21,594 nucleotides of DNA from Flavobacteriales bacterium UBA6051 (GTDB taxonomy: Bacteria; Bacteroidota; Bacteroidia; Flavobacteriales_D; Crocinitomicaceae): contig DIYP01000004.1 of assembly GCA_002427735.1 (NCBI GenBank), positions 1-21,594 of the forward strand. Reading direction: 5' to 3'. The translations under genes and the position numbers were made by a program. This document shows positions 7,820-14,658 of this stretch, piece by piece. How positions within the stretch are numbered: position 1 is the first letter of the stretch; the number at the start of each line of letters is the position of its first letter. A model generated the notes under the pieces. That model ran no database searches, was not told the origin of the DNA, and was given only the letters and a program-made list of their open reading frames with translations.

Positions 7820-8914
7820 ATGAGAGACTCCCAGCGAATATTGTTCCTTGCTGATATCAATTCAATTCACACAGAACGTTGGGTGAGAAATCTGGTCAAA
7901 CATGGCTATAGAATAGGAATCTTTTCTCTCAGCGCAAAAGTGAATTCTTGGGTGGATGAAATCGAAGAAGTTGAATTTGAATGTTACGGTCTTGGAAATG
8001 ATCTGGTCAGGTCTGGCAAGAAGTGGGGGAAGACGCGCTACTTTGCAGCGAAAAAAGAAGCAAGATCATTTTGCGATTCCTTTCAGCCTGATATCGTGCA
8101 TGCACATTATGCATCGTCATATGGGATGTTGGCAATGCGTTTGAAGTTCTCGAAGACAGTGCTTTCTTTGTGGGGCTCTGATGTCTATGAATTCCCCAAA
8201 AGGAGCTTCATACACAGAGCACTATTTAAAAAAGTATTAAAATCAATTCCAACGGTTTGTTCAACTTCACTGGATATGGCCAGAGAAGCATCTTTGTATG
8301 TGAAAAAGGATTTTAAAATAACTCCATTTGGAGTAAACACGGATGTTTTTAAGCCACTTGATCGAAAAAGAAATGACGATGAACTTGTCATTGGAACGGT
8401 AAAATCGCTCGAGCATGTATACGGCATTGATCGTTTACTTCAGCTTTTCAAACAATTTTCAGAGAAGTACGGTAGACCAACAAGGTTATTGATTTACGGA
8501 AAAGGCTCGCAACATGTAGAACTTAAGCAACTTGCAAATAACCTAAGAATCAGTCATTTGGTAGAGTTCAAAGGATTTGTTGAAGGAGAAGAACTTGTCG
8601 AGGCATTTAATTCCTTGGATATATTTGTTGCACTTTCCAGACGAGAAAGCTTTGGTGTAGCGGCACTCGAAGCTCAAGCTTGTGGAGTACCTGTGTTGGT
8701 ATCGGATGTAGGTGGTCTTCCAGAGGTTGTTGGGCCGAATAGTGGTATGGTCATTAAAGGAGAAGATTATGAGTCAGGCTATTTAGCGTTATTGGACTTA
8801 GCTAAAGTTGAAGAAAGAGAAGAGCTTGGTAGAGCCGCAAGAGTATTTGTTGAGGAGCAATATTCAGAACGGAGTTGTACGCAAAACTTAATGGAGGTGT
8901 ATGATCAACTTTAG
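7820..8914 (+). CDS. GT4 family glycosyltransferase
   Basis: This is a typical GT4 retaining glycosyltransferase of 364 residues. The N-terminal domain has RILFLADINSIHTERWVRNL, the HAHYASSYG motif and the WGSDVYEFP motif. The linker region has TPFGVNTDVF, and the C-terminal GT-B domain has the donor-site motif ESFGVAALEAQACGVPVL with its two glutamates (E-x7-E) and SDVGGLPEVV. It transfers a sugar from a nucleotide donor to the growing lipid-linked oligosaccharide at the cytoplasmic face. I chose the ATG at 7820; an in-frame TTG at 7811 lies inside the likely promoter element. The end overlaps the next gene by 14 bases, so the two are cotranscribed. It is the best-conserved glycosyltransferase in the window. 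Confidence 0.93.
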   Translation: MRDSQRILFLADINSIHTERWVRNLVKHGYRIGIFSLSAKVNSWVDEIEEVEFECYGLGNDLVRSGKKWGKTRYFAAKKEARSFCDSFQPDIVHAHYASSYGMLAMRLKFSKTVLSLWGSDVYEFPKRSFIHRALFKKVLKSIPTVCSTSLDMAREASLYVKKDFKITPFGVNTDVFKPLDRKRNDDELVIGTVKSLEHVYGIDRLLQLFKQFSEKYGRPTRLLIYGKGSQHVELKQLANNLRISHLVEFKGFVEGEELVEAFNSLDIFVALSRRESFGVAALEAQACGVPVLVSDVGGLPEVVGPNSGMVIKGEDYESGYLALLDLAKVEEREELGRAARVFVEEQYSERSCTQNLMEVYDQL

Positions 8915-10151
8915 GCAAAATACCGGAAAGGAGATCTTTCTCTTTGCGTCATGTTTTTTAATGATGCTGGTGTTCGTATTGCGCGATCAGTTCATTACGC
9001 CTTTTATCTTGCTTTTTTTCGTGGCATCACTTTTTTTCATGAAAGGAGAAAAGCATCGATCAGCGCGTTGGCTTGCGATAGTTCTAATTGCGTTTTACGG
9101 TTTTCATCTGATTTCATTGGGTTATAGTAACAACTGGATGTATGCCGGGTCTGACTTAATGACGAAGTTATCGTACCTCGTATTTCCACTGTTCATTTTG
9201 TTTGTAAGAAAAGGATTTGACCTCATCATGAAAGGAATTCGATGGGGATTGATTGTTGGATGCTTTTTTTCAATGACCTTTTCGTTTTTAAGAGCCTTTA
9301 TTGCTGAAGGAGCCGCTTTGTCTGGAGAAGCGTTCAATGCTAACTTTTACGGATTAAATATGCATCCATCTTACCTTGCACTATTGTTCATTATTGCATG
9401 TGCTTTTTTATGGCAAGAGCGTATTTCATTCAAAGGAGCGTTTCTTTTAAAGCTTGTTTATACAGGATTGGTGGTTCTTTCAATGTTTTACTTAAGGTCG
9501 CTCGGAGCTTTTGTATGTGTTGCAGCGATTATGTGTGTATTCCCAGTTTGGAAAAGTATAAAAACGAAAAATTGGAAATGGTTGCTGATCCTGCCAGTAT
9601 ATGCTATGTTGTTCGTACTCGGAATAATTAGTTCTGCTAAGATTGCCAATGATGTAAATACCAGTTTGACAAGACTTGGTGATTGGAGCACTTCTCCAGA
9701 ACAGTTTTTACTCGATAACAAAAACAACATGGAATCAAATACAGTGCGTCTTGTCACATGGACGTTGTCAGCCAGACTGGTTTCTGAGCATGTTTTTGGA
9801 GTAGGCATTGGAGATGTCAAGGACGAGCTGGAACAAAAGTATCGAAGCTATGGGTATACATATTACGCTCATCATGAACTCAATCCACATAACCAGTTTT
9901 TACAAACCGGAATTGCCCTAGGTTGGATTGGAGCGCTTATTTTATTTGTATTCCTCATATTATTGATGTTTTACACATTCAAAGCGAACCACCTCGCATT
10001 ATTTTTGGCAGCCCTTTGCATCTTCGTATCGTGTCTTTTTGAGTCAATGTTGGAAAGACAGGTGGGCATTATTCTGACTGGAATTCTCACAATGTATGCA
10101 GCCTTTTACATTCGAAACCTAAAAGCTCAAACCTCCCAGTTGAGCAACTAG
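8901..10151 (+). CDS. O-antigen ligase (WaaL/Wzy_C) family protein
   Basis: This is a 416-residue polytopic membrane protein with about eleven hydrophobic helices. A large polar loop around residues 255-335 ends in HHELNPHNQFLQTGIALGWIG, the canonical O-antigen ligase signature (HNxFL followed by a glycine-rich helix). A second hallmark is LNMHPSYLALLFI near 152-164. The family joins undecaprenyl-linked glycan either to lipid A core (ligase) or to another repeat (polymerase). As it is the second such protein in the locus and keeps the HNQFL motif, it is the better candidate for ligase. That split is inference. It overlaps the GT4 gene by 14 bases and ends its operon; 67 bases follow before the deacetylase gene. 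Confidence 0.88.
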   Translation: MINFRQNTGKEIFLFASCFLMMLVFVLRDQFITPFILLFFVASLFFMKGEKHRSARWLAIVLIAFYGFHLISLGYSNNWMYAGSDLMTKLSYLVFPLFILFVRKGFDLIMKGIRWGLIVGCFFSMTFSFLRAFIAEGAALSGEAFNANFYGLNMHPSYLALLFIIACAFLWQERISFKGAFLLKLVYTGLVVLSMFYLRSLGAFVCVAAIMCVFPVWKSIKTKNWKWLLILPVYAMLFVLGIISSAKIANDVNTSLTRLGDWSTSPEQFLLDNKNNMESNTVRLVTWTLSARLVSEHVFGVGIGDVKDELEQKYRSYGYTYYAHHELNPHNQFLQTGIALGWIGALILFVFLILLMFYTFKANHLALFLAALCIFVSCLFESMLERQVGIILTGILTMYAAFYIRNLKAQTSQLSN

Positions 10152-10165
10152 TTTTGCAACAAAAC
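10151..10165. other. Small perfect hairpin after the ligase stop
   Basis: GTTTTG and CAAAAC are exact inverse complements around a CAA loop, beginning within the stop codon of the ligase-like gene. The stem is only six pairs and no T-run follows, so it is at most a weak terminator. Confidence 0.3.
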
Positions 10166-10173
10166 CAACCTCC

Positions 10174-10195
10174 ATGCGTACCGCATTAATGCGTA
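10174..10195. promoter_or_regulatory. Candidate operator: 12-bp palindrome within a repeated heptamer
   Basis: CGCATTAATGCG (10182-10193) is a perfect 12-bp palindrome. The heptamer ATGCGTA occurs at 10174-10180 and again at 10189-10195, 15 bases apart. The palindrome ends one base before a TATATTTG element, so a bound protein would occlude RNA polymerase. No regulator is identified. Confidence 0.35.
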
Positions 10196-10212
10196 TATTT
10201 GAACTAATTTTG
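10194..10212 (+). promoter_or_regulatory. Two -7 elements (TATATTTG and TAATTTTG) before the deacetylase gene
   Basis: Exact TAnnTTTG matches lie at 10194-10201 and 10205-10212. The second ends six bases before the ATG at 10219, the same sequence and spacing as upstream of the GT4 gene at 7820. No clear -33 TTG is present for either. Confidence 0.5.
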
Positions 10213-10218
10213 AAGTAA

Positions 10219-10857
10219 ATGTTCAGCGAAAAGAAAACAGTTTTAGTACTCGCTCCGCATACGGATGATGGGGAGTTTGGATGCGGTGGAACAATCGCTA
10301 AGTTGATCGAAGATGGGCACGATGTTTATTATGCAGCTTTTTCTGCCTGTCAGCAGTCTGTATTGCCCCAGTTTCCCTCGGATATTTTGATCACCGAAGT
10401 TAAGGCAGCTACAAAAGTGCTGGGAATTAAACCTGAGAACCTTATCTTATTCGATTATGACGTAAGAACATTCGGTTATCACAGACAAGCTATTCTGGAT
10501 GACCTAATCAAACTCAGGTCAGAATTGAATCCAGATGTCATTTTTATGCCTGAAAGGAATGATGTTCATCAGGATCATAAAACAATCGCTGAAGAAGGCC
10601 TACGTGCCTTTAAATTTAAGTCGGTGTTATCGTATGAGTTACCTTGGAACAACATCACATTCACGACTTCTTCTTTTGTTCATTTGGACGAAAAGCACGT
10701 ACAGGTAAAAATAGATGCCTTAAAAGAATATCAATCACAAGCTCACAGACCTTATTCGGATGAAGACTTTTTAAAGTCAATGGCTCGAATAAGAGGTGTT
10801 CAAATAGGCACAAAGTACGCTGAGGCCTTCGATATAGTACGTTGGATAATCAATTAG
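10219..10857 (+). CDS. PIG-L/LmbE-family zinc deacetylase
   Basis: This is a 212-residue deacetylase of the PIG-L family, which removes N-acetyl groups from GlcNAc-type sugars in a Zn-dependent reaction. The N-terminal motif is APHTDDGEFGCGG, with H14 and D16-D17 (usual form AHPDDE). The second motif is VHQDHKT, with H117 and H120 (HxxH). Together these give the expected metal ligands and catalytic Asp. The length is usual for bacterial members. The stop is directly followed by the ATG of the LpxD-like gene with no spacer, so deacetylation and re-acylation are probably coupled. The likely substrate is a GlcNAc-type residue, either as nucleotide sugar or lipid-linked; this is inference. There is no signal peptide, so it acts in the cytoplasm. 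Confidence 0.92.
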   Translation: MFSEKKTVLVLAPHTDDGEFGCGGTIAKLIEDGHDVYYAAFSACQQSVLPQFPSDILITEVKAATKVLGIKPENLILFDYDVRTFGYHRQAILDDLIKLRSELNPDVIFMPERNDVHQDHKTIAEEGLRAFKFKSVLSYELPWNNITFTTSSFVHLDEKHVQVKIDALKEYQSQAHRPYSDEDFLKSMARIRGVQIGTKYAEAFDIVRWIIN

Positions 10858-11754
10858 ATGGCTGATCTTAAAGAAATAGCTGAATTTCTCGGTGTTTCTT
10901 GCTTGCAAGACCGAAGTATTACTAATGCGCTTAGCATTGACGATGCTGATTTTAATGCAAATAGCATTGGTTGGTGTAGTGATAAAAATGTCTCAAAACT
11001 TTCTGGATTAAATGAGGGAGTTATTCTTTTGAGTCCAGCGGCAAAGTCAATGCTGGAAGCTGATGTACGAGACTTAGTTTATTTAGTAGTAGACAGTCCT
11101 AGGCGTTCATTTGCAAAATTACTGTCTGAGTTTTTTGTTGAAAAGGAGGCTTTTGGAAGTATTGCTTCAACAGCAGTAATTCATGATAATGTCAACTTTA
11201 ACCCGGAAGAAGTTATCATAGGTGAAAATGTTGTTATTGAAAAGGGTTGTGTATTAAAGAAGGGAGCTGTTATCGGGCATAATTCAGTCCTTAAAAGTGG
11301 AACTCACGTAGGAGAGCGTTCACGCATTGGCAGTAATTGTACTATTGGTGGAGTGGGTTTTGGCTATGAACCAGGTGAAGATGGAAATTACGAAGTGATT
11401 CCTCACATAGGCACGGTATTTCTTGATGATGATGTCGAGGTTGGGAATAATGTCTGTATTGATAGAGCCGTAATGGGGAAGACCTACCTTGGCAAAAATG
11501 TAAAAGTGGACAATCTCGTTCACATTGCTCACGGTGTCGAAGTCGGAGATAATAGTCTGATAATTGCACATGCCATGATTGCCGGAAGTGTCAAAATTGG
11601 AAAAAATGTATGGGTAGCTCCAAATGCGGCAATTCGCCAAAAATTATCTATTGATGACAACGCAACTGTGGGTATGGGAAGCGTTGTGGTGAAGGATGTA
11701 GAACACTCAACGACTGTTGCTGGAGTGCCAGCAAGATCCATCCAAAAAAAATGA
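10858..11754 (+). CDS. LpxD-like UDP-amino-sugar N-acyltransferase
   Basis: This 298-residue protein has the two visible domains of LpxD. An N-terminal region (about 20-95) contains the ISFL-like and VDSPRRSFAKLL motifs of the uridine-binding domain. A long left-handed beta-helix follows, with IGGVGFGYEP (163-172), IDRAVMG and DNLVHIAHGVEVGDN; H225 there corresponds to the catalytic His of LpxD. It differs from classical LpxD at the C-terminus: the protein ends with AGVPARSIQKK, as in acetyltransferases, and lacks the long C-terminal helix that contributes to acyl-ACP binding. It may therefore use a short-chain CoA donor and serve polysaccharide, not lipid A, synthesis. Lipid A LpxD should be elsewhere in the genome. 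It abuts the deacetylase and overlaps the next gene by 4 bases (ATGA). Confidence 0.85.
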   Translation: MADLKEIAEFLGVSCLQDRSITNALSIDDADFNANSIGWCSDKNVSKLSGLNEGVILLSPAAKSMLEADVRDLVYLVVDSPRRSFAKLLSEFFVEKEAFGSIASTAVIHDNVNFNPEEVIIGENVVIEKGCVLKKGAVIGHNSVLKSGTHVGERSRIGSNCTIGGVGFGYEPGEDGNYEVIPHIGTVFLDDDVEVGNNVCIDRAVMGKTYLGKNVKVDNLVHIAHGVEVGDNSLIIAHAMIAGSVKIGKNVWVAPNAAIRQKLSIDDNATVGMGSVVVKDVEHSTTVAGVPARSIQKK

Positions 11755-12770
11755 GAATAGCTGTAGTTATTCCCTGCAGAAATGAAGTGAAGCACATTGA
11801 AGAATGTGTACGTGCCATCTATGCTTCAATTGTTCCTTCCGAATATGAAATTTCGGTTTATGTAATTGATGGAAAAAGTGATGACGGAACATTGGATCTT
11901 ATAGACAAGCTAAAAACTTCATTCAGTTCTTTACACTGTATCTCAAATGAAAGACAATTAACGCCATTTGCATTTAACCTTGGTATTGAAGCTGATAAAG
12001 AAGCGGATTATGTGCAGATTGTAGGTGCACGTCAGATTATTGATAAAGATTACTTGGCTAAAGCAGTGGAAGTGCTTGAAAAGGATCCTTCGATTTGGTG
12101 CCTGGGCGGAAGAGTTAAGAATGAATACCTCAATGAAACAGGGGAGGTGATTGCTGAAGTGATGTCGACAAGCTTGGGTATGGGATTGGGTAATTTTCGA
12201 ACATTGGAATCTTCCGGTTTTGTTGATACCGTGGGAACTCCAATGTATCCTTATCGCGTTTTTGATAAGATTGGTTTGTTTGACGAAGAACTCATTCGAA
12301 ATCAAGATGATGATTTTAATTTCAGAGTGACTAAAGCTGGTGGAAAGGTTTACTATGAGCATGGAATATCTTTGAAATATTACGTCCGTGGAAATTTTAA
12401 AGGATTATGGCGCCAGTTTTTTCAATATGGATATTGGAAAGTATATGTGAATAAAAAACACAAGGCGGTCACAACCTGGAGGCAACTTGTTCCCCCATTA
12501 TTTGTGCTTTATGTCTGTAGTTTAATAATTGTGGGACTTTCGTTACCATTATTTTTTTCAGCGCTGTATAGCGTACCGCTCATTTTGTATTGTGGACTGG
12601 TGGCAACAGCAATGTTTAAACTTCTTGGAAAAGGGTTTGACGCAAATAAAGTATCACTTACTTATTTGATTCTTCATTTTAGTTACGGTTTCGGTTATCT
12701 CAAAGGGGTATTTCATTTTCTACTTCTGGGAAAGAAGCCATCTGAAAAGGAAAAGCGATTATCTAGATAA
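11751..12770 (+). CDS. GT2 family glycosyltransferase with C-terminal membrane helices
   Basis: This 339-residue GT-A enzyme begins with IAVVIPCRNEVKHIEECV and continues with VIDGKSDDGT (nucleotide-binding aspartates). FAFNLGIEAD, a GG-containing region (CLGGRVKN) and RNQDDDFNFRV follow, the last being the ED-type acceptor/catalytic motif of GT2. The usual DxD position reads VQIVGARQ, so the metal-binding motif is degenerate there. Three or so hydrophobic helices after residue 245 anchor it in the inner membrane, an arrangement seen in ExoA-like succinoglycan glycosyltransferases. It is translationally coupled to the LpxD-like gene. It probably transfers the sugar modified by the two preceding enzymes; this is inference from gene order. 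Confidence 0.88.
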   Translation: MRIAVVIPCRNEVKHIEECVRAIYASIVPSEYEISVYVIDGKSDDGTLDLIDKLKTSFSSLHCISNERQLTPFAFNLGIEADKEADYVQIVGARQIIDKDYLAKAVEVLEKDPSIWCLGGRVKNEYLNETGEVIAEVMSTSLGMGLGNFRTLESSGFVDTVGTPMYPYRVFDKIGLFDEELIRNQDDDFNFRVTKAGGKVYYEHGISLKYYVRGNFKGLWRQFFQYGYWKVYVNKKHKAVTTWRQLVPPLFVLYVCSLIIVGLSLPLFFSALYSVPLILYCGLVATAMFKLLGKGFDANKVSLTYLILHFSYGFGYLKGVFHFLLLGKKPSEKEKRLSR

Positions 12771-12774
12771 TCCT

Positions 12775-12782
12775 TAACTTCG
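12775..12782 (+). promoter_or_regulatory. Weak -7-like element before the aminotransferase gene
   Basis: TAACTTCG differs by one base from TAnnTTTG and lies 21 bases before the ATG at 12804. There is no -33 TTG. The gene may simply be read from the upstream operon, since the gap is only 33 bases. Confidence 0.25.
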
Positions 12783-12803
12783 AGCCACTAAAGATCGAGC
12801 AAA

Positions 12804-14018
12804 ATGATTCCGTTTTCCCCCCCGCGTATTGATGAAAAAGTGATTGCTGAAGTGACTGCAGCTTTGCAATCTGGCTGGATTACTACTGGTCCAAGAACCA
12901 AACAATTTGAAAAGAATATCTCTGCATATAATGGCTGTAAAACAACTGTAGCTGTGAACTCATGGACCATGGGGATGCAGGTGTTATTGAATTGGTGGGG
13001 AATTGGTGAAGGGGACGAAGTTATTATTCCAGCATATACATATTGTGCTAGTGCAAACGTAATTATTCATGCTGGAGCAAAGCCAGTTCTTGTTGATTTG
13101 AACGAAGCTGATTTTAATCTGAACGTTCAAAAGGTCCGAGATGCTATTACGCCGAATACAAAGGCAATAATGGCTGTAGATATCTCTGGATTTCCAGCAG
13201 ATTACGACCAATTAATGGTATTGGTCAATGAACCAGCCATAAAAGATCAATTCTCAGCAAGCAATGAATTGCAGGAAAAGCTGGGTAGAATTCTGATTTT
13301 GAGTGATGCAGCACATAGTTTCGGGGCTTTAATGAACGGAGGAAAAGCTGCCGTACAAGCTGATATTGCAACATACTCTTTTCACGCGGTAAAGAATTTA
13401 ACTACTGCGGAAGGTGGCGCATTGTGTTTTAACCTGCCGGAAGGATTCGATCATGATGCGATTTACAAGGAAATGTGTATTAAAATATTGCATGGACAGA
13501 GCAAGGATGCCTTGGCGAAAACGAAAAAAGGAAACTGGAAATATGATGTCGAGGAGCCAGGTTTCAAATGTAATATGACGGATTTGCAAGCTGCTATCGG
13601 GTTGATTGAACTCGAGCGGTATCAGGAAAACCTTGATCGGCGAAAGTCAATTTTTCTTCAATATGATGCTGCCTTTCAAAAGGAATCTTGGGCGATAACT
13701 CCATTGTTTGAAACATCTCAAAAGACTTCTAGTTATCACCTGTATTTGTTGAGAATTGATGAAGCTTCTGAAGCTCAAAGGGACGCTATTATTCAGGAGA
13801 TTTTCGAGCAAAACGTATCTGTTAACGTACATTTTCAACCATTACCTTTATTGACAGCATACAAGAAAAGAGGATATCAGATGGATGATTATCCTGAGGC
13901 GTATCGAAAATTTGCAAATGAGATCAGTTTGCCGGTTTACTTTGACCTCACAGATGATCAAGTGCAGACAGTTATTGAGGCTGTTCGCCATGCAGTAAGT
14001 AAAGTGATGGGCGATTGA
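12804..14018 (+). CDS. DegT/DnrJ/EryC1/StrS-family sugar aminotransferase
   Basis: This is a 404-residue PLP-dependent enzyme of the nucleotide-sugar aminotransferase family. The N-terminus is typical (IPFSPPRIDEKVI, SGWITTGPRTKQFE). IIPAYTYCASANVIIHAGAKPV follows, then LSDAAHSFGA with D168 (pairs with the PLP pyridine nitrogen) and YSFHAVKNLTTAEGG with the Schiff-base lysine K197. About 25 extra residues (roughly 133-160) precede the D168 motif, which makes it somewhat longer than the usual 360-390. It transfers an amino group from glutamate to a 4-keto (or 3-keto) nucleotide sugar. The needed dehydratase is not in the window. The stop overlaps the sugar-transferase start (TTGA), as often seen for PglE/PglC-type pairs. 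Confidence 0.93.
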   Translation: MIPFSPPRIDEKVIAEVTAALQSGWITTGPRTKQFEKNISAYNGCKTTVAVNSWTMGMQVLLNWWGIGEGDEVIIPAYTYCASANVIIHAGAKPVLVDLNEADFNLNVQKVRDAITPNTKAIMAVDISGFPADYDQLMVLVNEPAIKDQFSASNELQEKLGRILILSDAAHSFGALMNGGKAAVQADIATYSFHAVKNLTTAEGGALCFNLPEGFDHDAIYKEMCIKILHGQSKDALAKTKKGNWKYDVEEPGFKCNMTDLQAAIGLIELERYQENLDRRKSIFLQYDAAFQKESWAITPLFETSQKTSSYHLYLLRIDEASEAQRDAIIQEIFEQNVSVNVHFQPLPLLTAYKKRGYQMDDYPEAYRKFANEISLPVYFDLTDDQVQTVIEAVRHAVSKVMGD

Positions 14019-14602
14019 AGCGTCTGTTCGACATACTATGTTCCTGGTTCATCTTAACGCTATTTTTACCATTCGGGATTGTGATAGCCATTTGCATATT
14101 GCTTAGCTCAAAGGGAGGGATTTTTTACATTCAGGAACGTATTGGAAAGAATAGGAAATCATTTGGACTACTGAAGTTTAGAACGATGCGCGTAAACGCA
14201 GATCAACTAGGGAAGTTGACAGTTGGCATGCGTGATCCAAGAATTACACGTGTAGGTTTGTTTTTGCGTAAATACAAGCTGGATGAGTTTCCACAATTTA
14301 TTAATGTTTTAAAGGGAGACATGAGTATCGTGGGGCCACGACCGGAAGTAAAAGAATATGTCGATTTATATACAGAAGATCAGCTGTGTATTCTCGATGT
14401 TCGGCCTGGAATAACAGATCTGGCCTCGTTAGAGTATTTCCGTGAGAATGAAATTCTTGGAAAAGCAGATGACCCACACAGGGCTTATATAGAGGAAGTG
14501 ATGCCGGCAAAAATTGAGTTGAACAAGAAATATCTTGCAAATCCAACCATTGGGAATGATATCAGAATTATGTGGAAAACATTCCTAAGAATACTGAGCT
14601 AA
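14015..14602 (+). CDS. Small initiating sugar (phosphoglycosyl) transferase, PglC-like
   Basis: This 195-residue monotopic phosphoglycosyltransferase is of the minimal PglC/WcaJ-C-terminal type. A single hydrophobic segment (about 8-30, re-entrant helix) is followed by YIQERIG and LLKFRTMRVNA. The catalytic D90-E91 dyad lies in KLDEFPQFINVLKGDMS, then VGPRPE and the RPGITDLAS block. It transfers a sugar 1-phosphate from a UDP-sugar to undecaprenyl phosphate and so starts repeat-unit assembly. The start is TTG at 14015: the product then begins MKRLFD, the normal N-terminus of the family, and the TTG overlaps the aminotransferase stop. No later ATG leaves the membrane helix intact. The adjacent aminotransferase suggests an amino-deoxy sugar is the first residue. 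Confidence 0.93.
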   Translation: MKRLFDILCSWFILTLFLPFGIVIAICILLSSKGGIFYIQERIGKNRKSFGLLKFRTMRVNADQLGKLTVGMRDPRITRVGLFLRKYKLDEFPQFINVLKGDMSIVGPRPEVKEYVDLYTEDQLCILDVRPGITDLASLEYFRENEILGKADDPHRAYIEEVMPAKIELNKKYLANPTIGNDIRIMWKTFLRILS

Positions 14603-14642
14603 GCGTTAACAACTTTTGGCACTACTAAAAGGTGGAATGCGT

Positions 14643-14650
14643 TAATTTAG
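14643..14650 (+). promoter_or_regulatory. Possible -7 element of the serine hydrolase gene
   Basis: TAATTTAG has one mismatch to TAnnTTTG and ends eight bases before the ATG at 14659. It overlaps the second copy of a GCGTTAA direct repeat (14603-14609 and 14639-14645). Support is weak. Confidence 0.25.
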
Positions 14651-14658
14651 AACTTCTT

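Noticed and set aside
14603..14645. GCGTTAA direct repeat before the serine hydrolase
   Set aside because: Only seven bases, two copies; not enough for a regulatory call.
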